A stretch of 64,000 nucleotides of DNA, from the NCBI RefSeq assembly GCF_003072645.1, contig NZ_CP028897.1, forward strand, positions 57,501 to 121,500, read 5' to 3'. This document shows, piece by piece, positions 17,389 to 25,643 of the stretch. The stretch comes from Dongshaea marina (GTDB lineage Bacteria > Pseudomonadota > Gammaproteobacteria > Enterobacterales > Aeromonadaceae). Made by a program: the position numbers and the translations under genes. The stretch's first letter is position 1. Each line of letters begins with the position of its first letter. Under the pieces are notes generated by a model. That model searched no databases and had not been told where the DNA came from. It worked only from the letters and a program-made list of their open reading frames with translations.

Positions 17389-19402
17389 ATGAAACTCAAT
17401 CCAGCACAATCGGAAGCCGTTCATTTTGTTTCGGGACCATGCCTGGTTCTGGCTGGTGCCGGTAGTGGTAAGACCCGGGTGATCACCAATAAGATCGAAT
17501 ACCTGGTCAAGCAGTGTGACTATAAACCACGCCAGATCACGGCGGTGACCTTTACCAATAAGGCCGCCCGAGAAATGAAAGAGCGGGTCGGCCAATTGCT
17601 GGGACGCAAACTGTCCCGTGGCCTTCAGGTATCGACCTTTCATGCTCTGGGTCTGAATATTGTGCGCCGGGAACACAAGTCGCTTGGCCTGAAACCCAAC
17701 TTCTCCTTGTTTGATGAGACCGATCAGATGGCTCTGTTGAAGGAGCTTACCGATGAGGTGCTGCAGGGCGATAAGGATAAGTTACAGCAGCTGGTGGGGG
17801 CGATCTCCTCCTGGAAAGATAAGCTGGTGACCCCCAAACAGGCGATCGCCCAGGCTCAGGATGCCGAGCAGGCGCAGTTTGCTCAGTTTTATGAGAGTTA
17901 TCGCCGGCATATGCAGGCTTATAATGCGCTGGATTTCGACGATCTGATCTTCTGCCCGACACTTCTTCTGAAAGAGAATGAAGAGGTGCGCAGCCGCTGG
18001 CAGCAGAGGATCCGTTACCTGCTGGTGGATGAATATCAGGATACCAGTACCAGCCAGTACGAGATGGTGAAGTCTCTGGTGGGAGAGCGCTCACGCTTTA
18101 CCGTAGTGGGAGATGACGATCAGTCCATCTACTCCTGGCGAGGCGCTCAGCCCGAGAACCTAGGCTTGTTAAAGAAGGACTTTCCGGCACTTAAGGTGAT
18201 CATGCTGGAGCAAAACTACCGTTCTAAAGAGCGGATCCTCAAATCGGCCAACATATTGATCGCCAATAACCCGCACCTGTTCGATAAGAAGCTGTTCTCG
18301 GCGCTCGATTACGGCGACCCGCTCAAGGTGTTGTTTGCCAACAACGAGATGCATGAGGCAGAGAGGGTGGTGGCCGAGATCATCGGCCATAAGTTTATCA
18401 ATCGTAGTGAATACAAGGATTATGCGATTCTCTATCGCAGCAACCACCTGGCGCGTAACTTTGAAAAGGTACTGGTAGCAAATCGGATCCCTTACCGAAT
18501 GAGCGGTGGCACCTCCTTTTTCTCCCGTACCGAGATCAAGGATGTGATGGCTTACCTGCGGCTATTGGTCAACCCGGACGATGACAATGCATTCCTGAGA
18601 ATCGTCAATGTGCCGCGCCGTGAAATCGGCCCAACCACCCTGGAGAAGCTGGGTAACTACGCCAACCTGCGAGGCAAGAGCCTGTTTGCTGCGAGTTTTG
18701 AACTTGGCCTGGAGCAACACCTCAGTGGGCGTGGCCTTGAGGCGTTGCGGCGCTTTTGTGAATGGGTGGTGCGTCTGGGGGACAACGCCGAGCGTGGCAA
18801 CACGGTCGAGGTAGTTCGGGATTTCATTCGCGAGAGTGACTACGAACAGTGGCTCTATGAGAGCAGTGCCAGCCCAAAGGCTGCCGAGATGCGGATGCAG
18901 AATGTCTCGACCCTGTTCGGTTGGATCAAGAGCATGCTCGAGGGGATGAGCTGGAAGAGCCGATGACCCTGCCACAGGTGGTGTCCCGTCTGATGCTTCG
19001 CGACATGATGGAGCGTAACGAAGATGATGGTGAGGGAGATCAGGTTCAGTTGATGACCCTGCATGCCTCTAAGGGCTGGAGTTTCCCTATGTATTTATGG
19101 TGGGAATGGAGGAGGGGATCCTGCCTCACCAGACCAGTATCGATGAAGAGAACATCGAGGAGGAGCGGCGCCTTGCTTACGTGGGGATCACCCGGGCCCA
19201 GCGCGAGCTGATTTTTACCCTGAGCAGGGAGCGCCGTCAGTACGGGGATGCAATTAAGCCAGAGCCGAGCCGTTTTCTGCATGAGCTTCCACAGCAGGAT
19301 CTCCTCTGGGAGCAGCAAAAACAGAAGGTAAGCGCCGAGCAGCGTCAGCAGAGGGCGCAGCAGGGGGTTGCGGGCTTGCGGGCGATGCTGGGTAAAAATT
19401 AA
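17389..19402 (+). pseudogene. rep: ATP-dependent DNA helicase Rep, broken by two frameshifts
   Basis: The reading frames together encode a 671-residue Rep, the 3'-5' SF1 helicase that helps replication forks past blocks and restarts them. Similarity to E. coli Rep is close throughout: Walker A AGAGSGKT (22-29), [58 protein letters not shown] and [13 protein letters not shown]. Frame 1 ends at 18966 after SMLEG. One missing G in the G4 run at 18942-18945 would restore DELEEPMTL, and one missing T at about 19077 would restore [16 protein letters not shown]. With both restored the protein is complete to 19402. Start ATG 17389 follows AGAGGAG. Sequencing error is the simplest cause. Confidence 0.9.
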
Positions 19403-19526
19403 TAGCCCCAGGGTGCGACAACTTTTTTGGGGAGCTCAGGCTTTAGGTTATTCTTAAACCATCTGCAACTGTTGGCTGCTTGAGTTGTCTTACTGTAAGA
19501 CACTGGCTGCCGTTAGAGGGTTTAAC

Positions 19527-19727
19527 ATGCGTTTGCTGCTCGCAATTTTTCTGCCGTTTATCCTGTTTTTTACCATAGGACGACCGATCGCCGGGATCAT
19601 CTGCCTGATCCTGCAGATCGCTTTGATTGGCTGGATACCTGCTGCGCTATGGGCTGTCTATGCCTTGTCTCAGTACAAGACAGACCAAAAGCTGCGTCAG
19701 GCGGGCTGGTCTGGTGGAATTCGCTAA
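19527..19727 (+). CDS. YqaE/Pmp3-family small membrane protein
   Basis: A 66-residue two-helix proteolipid of the Pmp3/YqaE family: LLAIFLPFILFFTIGRP, then GIICLILQIALIGWIPAALWAVYAL and a short charged tail. Related proteins in yeast and plants affect membrane potential under salt stress; in bacteria the role is unclear. The start is taken at ATG 19527, with AGAGGG upstream; the frame is open 14 codons earlier but that part lacks family similarity. Convergent with arfA, whose 3' hairpin begins 9 nt after this stop. Confidence 0.88.
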   Translation: MRLLLAIFLPFILFFTIGRPIAGIICLILQIALIGWIPAALWAVYALSQYKTDQKLRQAGWSGGIR

Positions 19728-19736
19728 ATGGGGACA

Positions 19737-19785
19737 GGAGTCCGTGATTAAGCCAGCTCAGGCAGCAAGCTTAAGCCCGGACTCC
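19737..19785. promoter_or_regulatory. Long hairpin spanning the arfA 3' end and stop codon
   Basis: GGAGTCCG (19737-19744) pairs with CGGACTCC (19778-19785) and TTAAGC (19748-19753) with GCTTAA (19769-19774). The arfA stop codon (19758-19760) lies in the terminal loop. In E. coli arfA an RNase III-cleaved hairpin in the same place yields non-stop mRNA, so ArfA is made only when tmRNA fails. Confidence 0.7.
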
Positions 19786-19934
19786 CAGCCCTTGTGGTGC
19801 TTGAGCTTGCGCCGGTAGCTCCCCTTGCCCTTGCTATTGTGCTCAATGCGTTGGGCAAATAGCGGGTCGCTGACCAGTGCCTTGAGGTGGTTGTCTTTTA
19901 TCTTGCCTCGCCGATGGGCGTATTTAGAACTCAT
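19758..19934 (-). CDS. arfA: Alternative ribosome-rescue factor ArfA
   Basis: A 58-residue basic protein that recruits RF2 to ribosomes stalled on non-stop mRNA, a back-up to tmRNA. The family core is clear: [20 protein letters not shown], then [20 protein letters not shown], matching E. coli ArfA (KDNAIEALLHDPLFRQR, KGKGSYMRK). The second of two adjacent ATGs (19934) is preferred, with AGGA 7 nt upstream; the first is at 19937. The last third of the gene lies in a long hairpin with the stop in its loop, as expected for the self-limiting arfA switch. The gene is shorter than common length cut-offs and easily missed. Confidence 0.88.
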   Translation of the reverse strand: MSSKYAHRRGKIKDNHLKALVSDPLFAQRIEHNSKGKGSYRRKLKHHKGWESGLKLAA

Positions 19935-20037
19935 CATTTTATCCTGTTTTGTTGACTTGAAATTGAAGCCGAATTGCTCGGCCTCAAAAGCTTACCCTGA
20001 TCTTATCAGAGTGCAAGTTTTGCTGAGATGGCGAAGT

Positions 20038-20205
20038 TTACGTGTCGTGTTTTATAACACAGAACCATCCCTGGATCGGATGGACTCTCATATTGCAGCC
20101 CTGAAGGGTCGAAGTGTTTGATGAGAGGATATAAGCAACGCAGGCTGCGATCAGAATAAAAAAGATCAAGGTTGCAATGATGGTCGCAAATCGTTTGCTG
20201 AGCAT
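20038..20205 (-). CDS. Hypothetical 55-residue single-span membrane protein
   Basis: A short frame with a strong ribosome-binding site (AAAAGGAGAAAAC directly before ATG 20205). The protein has a basic N-terminus (MLSKRFAT), one hydrophobic helix (about 8-30, IIATLIFFILIAACVAYIL) and a short tail with two Cys (TLQGCNMRVHPIQGWFCVIK). The tail could be periplasmic and carry a disulfide. I do not recognise the family. It lies upstream of arfA on the same strand with about 100 nt between them. Confidence 0.6.
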   Translation of the reverse strand: MLSKRFATIIATLIFFILIAACVAYILSSNTSTLQGCNMRVHPIQGWFCVIKHDT

Positions 20206-20640
20206 GTTTTCTCCTTTTAATCCCGATGACTCGGGGCTAATAGCCGTCAGGCTAGTTTCTTCCTTGAATTTGGTGTAGTTGTAGTGAAATACCTGAACCT
20301 TGACTAATAACCAGTGAACGGTTTTTCTTTTAAAGTCTTGTAATTAGATTCTCCTTACAGTTATTTCTTCCTATAACATTAGGCTCCAGTGAGTCTCTTT
20401 TATCTGTTGATTCATATCAAATCGTTAATTTAATTCCTCCTGTAATCTGTAAATACACCTTAGATTGCCATGGTTAATGTTTTTTTCATAGTGTGAGTTA
20501 TGAATGGAATTAAAAACTAATGGCTCATGAGTGTGCGAGATGTGTTTTAAATAAGAGTTCTCCGATGAGACTATTAGTAATTAATCATAAGCTTGGATTG
20601 ATAATTGGGATTAATTGCTAAATGATGAAATTTCTATTCA
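20206..20640. other. AT-rich intergenic stretch, nothing recognised
   Basis: About 430 bases of AT-rich sequence with no convincing open frame, tRNA or terminator. GTGTGCGAGATG occurs near 20531, but no intron structure is joined to it that I can follow. Confidence 0.5.
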
Positions 20641-21020
20641 CTACCGATGGGGTTTGGCATCAGCGACACAGGAGATGTGGTTTCCGTGAAAGGTTGGATG
20701 GCTGAGATCGATCCAACCTCTGTATTGCCGACAAACTACCATCCCCCGCATTACGGTTATGTCTCAGATCCGTTTCTCATACAAAGGTGTACTGATTTCA
20801 AGGTCACCAACCTTCTGTCGCAGGGGGAAGCTTCAAAGAAGCGAAACGAGAGGTAGGATACCGAACTGGAAGAGGGTATCAGGGATGATAGCCGGGGCAG
20901 CAGAGGTTCCATGGACGGATACACACCGTGTTGGTGAGACGTGAAATCAGACATCAACAACAGATGTGAAACACGACCCGCATTACTATGCTTAAGCTAC
21001 CACGGGAGAGCCTCCCGCAG
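20641..21020 (+). other. Structured GC-richer segment, possible ribozyme or ncRNA remnant
   Basis: A sharp rise in G+C after the AT-rich stretch, no plausible protein, and several tight hairpins: AGGTTGGAT/ATCCAACCT (20691-20719), GCTTC-AAA-GAAGC (20830-20842) and CGGGAG-AGC-CTCCCG (21003-21017). The general look recalls domains I-IV of bacterial group II introns, but I find no domain V (GAGCCGTGTGCGA-like) and no reverse transcriptase. It may be a decayed intron or an unassigned structured RNA; the strand is a guess. Confidence 0.35.
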
Positions 21021-21026
21021 GTTTAG

Positions 21027-21572
21027 TTAAAGGTTGATATGGATGTTGTATTTAGGGAGCAGCATATCATCCAGCTCACGATTGAGGCGATCGCGCTCCT
21101 GCTGTAGATTGGCTCGCTCATCTCGTAATGCATTGTGATCGGTTGTTGAATCATTCAGTTGATCGCGGATCTGAGCAAGGCGGGTATCGATGACGCTGAT
21201 CCGCTCTTGAATTTCCTGTTTACGCTGCTCTAAGCGATACTCCGCAAGACCGCGCTGGTAGTTTTTATAAAATGCATCGCTCTCACAGACTCCATGGTAC
21301 TCTTCTCCAGCTTTACCAACCCGATAGCCGTTCGCCGGATCGCAAAAGAAGGTGAGTCCATAGTCATACTCTTTTTGCCATTGGGCCTGATTCACACCTG
21401 CCCCATACTCCTGGCACTGCTTGATATAGCCATGGATGGTATCGGCAGGTTTACCCTGCTGGCCATCCTCAAGGCCGATATTACTCCAGTTGGCAGTGAG
21501 GCAATCATCTTTACTCATGCTGCTACAGCCAGTGAGTAGGGCAAGCAGGATAAGAGGGAGTATGAGGCGCAT
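21027..21572 (-). CDS. DUF2799-type lipoprotein with coiled coil
   Basis: A 181-residue lipoprotein. The signal peptide ends in the lipobox LLTGC (Cys16). The middle part, with DCLTANWSNIGLEDGQQGKPA, KQCQEYGAG, YDYGLTFFCDPANGYRVGKAGEEYHGVC and YQRGLAEYRLEQ, has the repeated G-x-x-D-G / Y-x-x-G and Cys pattern of DUF2799 proteins. Residues about 115-170 form a charged coiled coil. Function is unknown; outer-membrane anchorage is inferred. It stands alone. Confidence 0.78.
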   Translation of the reverse strand: MRLILPLILLALLTGCSSMSKDDCLTANWSNIGLEDGQQGKPADTIHGYIKQCQEYGAGVNQAQWQKEYDYGLTFFCDPANGYRVGKAGEEYHGVCESDAFYKNYQRGLAEYRLEQRKQEIQERISVIDTRLAQIRDQLNDSTTDHNALRDERANLQQERDRLNRELDDMLLPKYNIHINL

Positions 21573-21808
21573 GATCTTTAATCTTAGGTAATAAATAAAA
21601 TAAGTTTACACTATTGAATGCTTGTTCTTTTGGTTTTTGTTTAAATTTTCGGATTTTGCTGTATTAGGAGAAGTAAATCTAAGGAAATTTTAAGCAAGCC
21701 TGGGTTGGGACCGCAGATTATTTTCTATATCTGCAGCACCATGCTAGACGCATCTGAAGGTCAATAGTTCCTCATTATCAAATCGGTCTCAAAAGAGATA
21801 AATTTAGG

Positions 21809-22084
21809 CTATAAAAAGCCTGCCACCATTTTTGTGTCATGAATCAACTGAGGAGTGAGTTGTTCCTTGTGGTTGATGATTAAGGGTTTCTTACCTCCCT
21901 TGCGCATACAGAAATCGTTCGCTTTTCTGAGTGAACCATCAAGTACTTCGTTTTCGGATGAGGCGATCGCTACCATAGAATAGGTTCTGTCTTGCTCGGG
22001 AAATATGCTGGTATGCAAGGAGGTGCAAGCTGACAGGCCTGGCAGACCGAGAACCCATAATACGCAGGATAAGAGTAATCGCAT
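21809..22084 (-). CDS. Hypothetical small lipoprotein
   Basis: A 91-residue protein with a hydrophobic N-terminus ending in LSAC (about residue 20), consistent with a lipoprotein signal. The rest (YSMVAIASSENEVLDGSLRK, FCMRKGGKKPLIIN) resembles the short domain of small enterobacterial-type lipoproteins that carry a Cys after an amphipathic helix, but I do not recognise a named family. No operon partner is certain; the next gene upstream on the same strand is 73 nt away. Confidence 0.6.
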   Translation of the reverse strand: MRLLLSCVLWVLGLPGLSACTSLHTSIFPEQDRTYSMVAIASSENEVLDGSLRKANDFCMRKGGKKPLIINHKEQLTPQLIHDTKMVAGFL

Positions 22085-22157
22085 GACAGATGCACCGAGA
22101 CAATTTGCCTTGATGAGGGCTCCACCTGTGAGTCAGGAGAAGCCGGGTATAGATGAG

Positions 22158-22466
22158 TTAACCCTGTTTGGGGGCTGAGGGCTCGCCGCAACTAATAGTC
22201 AAACTACCATCACTTTTTCGGGTAAGTTTAATGACCGTTTGTGCGCTGTCTTTGCCCTCGGGGAGGTAGACGGCACAATGCTTAAACGAGGCAACAGTCA
22301 TATCGGTCAGGGTTGAATCAGGGTAACTCTTATTAATATCCCCCTTATAGACCTCAATCTTGGCGATTCGTGCCAGTACCTGTTTTTTCTCGGCAGCAAA
22401 GGAGCTGCTGCTAAATGCCAGAGTGGATATTGCAATAATCCCTGCTGCCATGATTAATTTTTTCAT
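22158..22466 (-). CDS. Hypothetical periplasmic protein
   Basis: A 102-residue protein with a clear signal peptide (MKKLIMAAGIIAISTLAFSSSSFA, cleavage after about residue 24). The mature 78 residues contain two Cys (KHCAVYL, TISCGEP) that may form a disulfide. AAGGAC lies about 6 nt before the start. The family is not recognised. Same strand as the small lipoprotein downstream. Confidence 0.65.
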   Translation of the reverse strand: MKKLIMAAGIIAISTLAFSSSSFAAEKKQVLARIAKIEVYKGDINKSYPDSTLTDMTVASFKHCAVYLPEGKDSAQTVIKLTRKSDGSLTISCGEPSAPKQG

Positions 22467-22549
22467 CTTGTTGTCCTTTCGGTATCAATGAGGCTCTTCG
22501 AGCGTGAAGTCGATAGATACTCGCTTTGCATATCTGCGACGATTGGGCT

Positions 22550-22768
22550 TCAGGAGTTGGGTGCGGATTCCTCAAAACCCAGAATATCCCCGGGCTGACA
22601 ATCCAGGGCCTTGCAGAGAGCCTCCAGGGTTGAGAAGCGAACCGCCTTGGCTTTACCATTTTTTAGGATCGACAGGTTTTGCTCGGTGATCCCTATCAGC
22701 TTGGCCAGCTCTTTGGAACGCATCTTTCGCTGGGCCATGACCACATCGAGGTTAATAATGATTGGCAT
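22550..22768 (-). CDS. XRE-family transcriptional regulator, YozG-like
   Basis: A 72-residue Cro/C1-type helix-turn-helix protein: VVMAQRKMRSKELAKLIGITEQNLSILKNGKAKAVRFSTLEALCKALDCQPGDILGF. This short form, with QRKMRSKELA and KALDCQPGDIL, is typically found next to DUF2975 membrane proteins, and such a gene lies 10 nt upstream here. The pair probably forms a regulatory unit; ligand and targets are unknown. Confidence 0.88.
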   Translation of the reverse strand: MPIIINLDVVMAQRKMRSKELAKLIGITEQNLSILKNGKAKAVRFSTLEALCKALDCQPGDILGFEESAPNS

Positions 22769-22778
22769 CTGAACTCCC

Positions 22779-23315
22779 TTAAATGGTCAGGTTATTTTCA
22801 TCATTGATGCGATGTGCCCGCTGCATCACATGAGCAATGATCAACACCAAAAAGCCATAGACAATATTGATGAGATCGGTGCCGGTTAGGCTGAGAGTGA
22901 GTAAGCGATGGCCCGGAGGGTTATTTAGTGAAACCACCAGGGTCAAGAGTGTGCTCGATACTATTCCTCCTATCACCCAAACGAACATGCTGTATCCGAG
23001 CTTTTGATAGCGGTTTGCATTGGTCAAAGAGAATACTTCACCCCGCTCATAGCTGCGAAACAGGCTGATGAGCTGGTGCAGGGCAAACATGATGATGGCA
23101 ACCGGGATCAGGCATACCACGAATGCCAGAACTCTGATACCCAGTGTCAATGGAGCCAGCATCACATCGCTAAAATCGATGGGGATGAACTGAGAATAGT
23201 AATCCAGGGGAGTATGGTAGCTGCCCCAGAACAGCATCATCACCAGGGGGGTGACCCAGAACAGGATCTGGAACAGGATACGAAATTTTCGGGCACTCAC
23301 TTCGAGCTTAGACAT
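22779..23315 (-). CDS. DUF2975-family membrane protein
   Basis: A 178-residue inner-membrane protein with four hydrophobic helices: about 10-32, 58-82, 107-129 and 140-165. The loop motif RSYERGEVFSLTNANRYQKLGYSMF is the family hallmark. The start is ATG 23315, with GGAG 8 nt before it; an upstream GTG at 23324 lies too close to that site. It overlaps nothing but is 10 nt from the XRE regulator gene, its usual partner. Function unknown. Confidence 0.85.
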   Translation of the reverse strand: MSKLEVSARKFRILFQILFWVTPLVMMLFWGSYHTPLDYYSQFIPIDFSDVMLAPLTLGIRVLAFVVCLIPVAIIMFALHQLISLFRSYERGEVFSLTNANRYQKLGYSMFVWVIGGIVSSTLLTLVVSLNNPPGHRLLTLSLTGTDLINIVYGFLVLIIAHVMQRAHRINDENNLTI

Positions 23316-23491
23316 GGGTAGCACTCCAATCTTGAGGTGGGATCAAGATAGCATAGATTAAATGATGATCAATAATAAATTATCGAAAAACGATAAAAAT
23401 GGATATTGTTAGCTTTAGGGCTGGTTAAACTCGGGAGTAGGGAGTCGCGGGTATAAAATGGCGGGCTTGGAAGAACACTACTTTTGCCAAA

Positions 23492-23520
23492 GAAAAAGCC
23501 GATGCGTTTGCATCGGCTTT
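23492..23520 (-). terminator. Rho-independent terminator of rnb
   Basis: Minus strand: GCCGATGC-AAAC-GCATCGGC followed by TTTTTCTTT. Perfect 8-bp stem, about 25 nt after the rnb stop. Confidence 0.9.
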
Positions 23521-23543
23521 GCTGTTGGATGGTCCATGGGGCA

Positions 23544-25523
23544 TCAAACTGCCTCGGTCTCCTCGAGCTTCTGATGGCTAACCTTGATAGGGCTGGCCAG
23601 CTTGGCCAGCAGGTTACGACTCTGCTCATCGGCCTTGCTGATCTGGACCTGAAGTGGATCTCCTAAGCGCAGCAACTCTTTGTCATCATGCAGCAGGCGA
23701 CCACTGTCCCGGCAGAACTTGAGCTCTTTATGAGACTTACTGACCTGAGCTGCGGGGATGAAGGCAAAGGCACCGATCTCTTTGAGGATGACCCGGATCC
23801 CTGCGCGATTGATATCAAAGATCTCCGCTTCAAATGTATTTCCCTGCTCTATGTGTGGCTGCAGATAGCGGCAGTAGAGGCGATCATTGACCTCCCGTTC
23901 GGCCTGGCGTTGCACTCTGCGACGATCACTGATGTGATCCGCCAGCTCAGCGGAGATCTTTGCGGGGGTCTGTTGATTGACGATCGCTTTGAGCTGACGC
24001 TGATTCACCAGATCGCTGTATTTACGAATCGGTGAGGTCCAGGTGGCGTAGCTCTCAATACCCATCGCCTGATGCGCTGTTGAGCTAAGAGAAACCAGAC
24101 TTGGTGCCTGATGGCGGCGCAGCCGAAGATCCAGATACTGATCAGGGTGCTGGCTCAGGTGACGGCGGACCCTGGCAAAGCTCTCGGGCTCTTCAAGCTG
24201 TCCGGGCTCCAGTGGTAGATCGGATTGCTGAAGTAGCGTAGTTAGCTGCTCAAAGTGATCGGGATTAAATCCGGCGTGACCATTGTAGAAAGCCTGGCAG
24301 TCGTGATTTTTCAGGAGATGCCCGGCCATGCTGTTCGCTGCAATCATGGCTTCTTCAACGATACGCTGTGCCGTGCGTCGGTACTTTGCGTGGATCGCAA
24401 TTACTTCTGCCTGATCATCAAGTTCGAAGCTGTAATCGGGTCGGTCCGGGAAGACCACCTGATTCTCATGGCGCCATGCCAGCCGCTGCAGGGTGCAGCT
24501 ATCGAGCATCAATAGCTGTTGGCAGATTGCATCATCTCCGGGGGAGGCTGCTGACTCAGGGTTTTCCAGCCAGTCAGAGACCTCATCATAATTAAGGCGG
24601 GCCTTTGATTCGATCCACCCCTCAAAGAAGCTTGGTTCAGTGGTAATCGAGCCTGAGGCATCAATAGTCATTTTGCAGCAAAATACTGCCCGACGCTCTC
24701 CCTGGTGCAAGGAGCAGTGATCGTCGCTGAGCTCTCTTGGCAACATGGGAACATTTTGCCCCGGAAGATAGAGAGTAAAGGCACGCTTGGCTGCCTCAAT
24801 ATCCAGGGGAGTAGCCGGCGCAATAAAGCTGCCTGGATCGGCGATGGCAACCGTTAGCTCCCAGCCGGTATCGGTCTTTTCGATATACAGGGCATCATCC
24901 ATGTCCCGGGTTGTGGCGCCATCAATGGTGATAAAAGACAGATCACAGAGATCGATGCGCTGCTGATTTTCTGGCTGTGTGACAGCTTCAGTCAACTCCG
25001 GCGCTTTTTCATCCACCTGGTGGCGAGCCAGGGTGGTCTTCCAGGGCGCGAATGGGTCGCTGGCATCAGCAATCTTATGAGTGATCTGGGCAAAGAATCC
25101 CTTGTCCCGAAGAGGGTGGCGGGTCAGCTCAGCAACAACCCAGTCACCCTTGTTCAATGTCTCCTGAGCCAAAGCCTTGGCAGGGCGCGATTTAAAGCTC
25201 TGCTTAATTTGTGGCTGATCAGGCTGCACGTACAGCTGATCCTTGTTGAGATCCAGCTGTCCGATGAAACGGGTTAATCCCTGTTCGAGCAGAGTGTCAG
25301 GCTCAGCCTGCTCACGATCTTTATCGCTGCGGATCAGTGCGGTGATTCGATCACCATGCACGACCTTGCGCATCATGGGTGGGGCAATGAAGTAGCTTTG
25401 CTGTGAGTCGGTCTCAAGAAAACCGAAACCACGGTCTGTTGCCCGAACTACACCTTCAACCTGGGGAATGCTTTCGCGCATCTGCTGTTTTAACTGCTGG
25501 AGCAGCGGATTATCGTTAAACAT
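23544..25523 (-). CDS. rnb: Exoribonuclease II
   Basis: A 659-residue 3'-5' exoribonuclease degrading single-stranded RNA; E. coli RNase II has 644. Two cold-shock domains occupy about 1-180 (VEGVVRATDRGFGFLE). The catalytic RNB domain includes FITIDGATTRDMDDALYIEK with the metal-binding Asp residues, PMLPRELSDDHCSLHQGE, RIVEEAMIAAN and YATWTSPIRKYSDLVNQRQLKA. A C-terminal S1 domain follows (FEAEIFDINRAGIRV). The N-terminus MFNDNPLLQQLKQQMRE matches the enteric start. Own terminator downstream. Confidence 0.96.
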   Translation of the reverse strand: MFNDNPLLQQLKQQMRESIPQVEGVVRATDRGFGFLETDSQQSYFIAPPMMRKVVHGDRITALIRSDKDREQAEPDTLLEQGLTRFIGQLDLNKDQLYVQPDQPQIKQSFKSRPAKALAQETLNKGDWVVAELTRHPLRDKGFFAQITHKIADASDPFAPWKTTLARHQVDEKAPELTEAVTQPENQQRIDLCDLSFITIDGATTRDMDDALYIEKTDTGWELTVAIADPGSFIAPATPLDIEAAKRAFTLYLPGQNVPMLPRELSDDHCSLHQGERRAVFCCKMTIDASGSITTEPSFFEGWIESKARLNYDEVSDWLENPESAASPGDDAICQQLLMLDSCTLQRLAWRHENQVVFPDRPDYSFELDDQAEVIAIHAKYRRTAQRIVEEAMIAANSMAGHLLKNHDCQAFYNGHAGFNPDHFEQLTTLLQQSDLPLEPGQLEEPESFARVRRHLSQHPDQYLDLRLRRHQAPSLVSLSSTAHQAMGIESYATWTSPIRKYSDLVNQRQLKAIVNQQTPAKISAELADHISDRRRVQRQAEREVNDRLYCRYLQPHIEQGNTFEAEIFDINRAGIRVILKEIGAFAFIPAAQVSKSHKELKFCRDSGRLLHDDKELLRLGDPLQVQISKADEQSRNLLAKLASPIKVSHQKLEETEAV

Positions 25524-25607
25524 TGCTTTGCCTTATTACTGAGTCGAGCTGACTATAAAAGGAACGGTGTAAGAAACCAAGAGTGAATGGTTAATTTATG
25601 CAGATTA

Positions 25608-25640
25608 AAAAGAAAGCGGGCTCTTAATGAGCCCGCTTTT
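25608..25640 (-). terminator. Rho-independent terminator of the TetR-controlled RND operon
   Basis: Minus strand: GCGGGCTC-ATTAA-GAGCCCGC followed by TTTCTTTTT. Perfect 8-bp stem immediately after the permease stop. Confidence 0.88.
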
Positions 25641-25643
25641 AGG

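Noticed and set aside
20647-20856. A 69-codon frame in the structured segment
   Set aside because: No start signal, no similarity; the segment looks like structured RNA or remnant.
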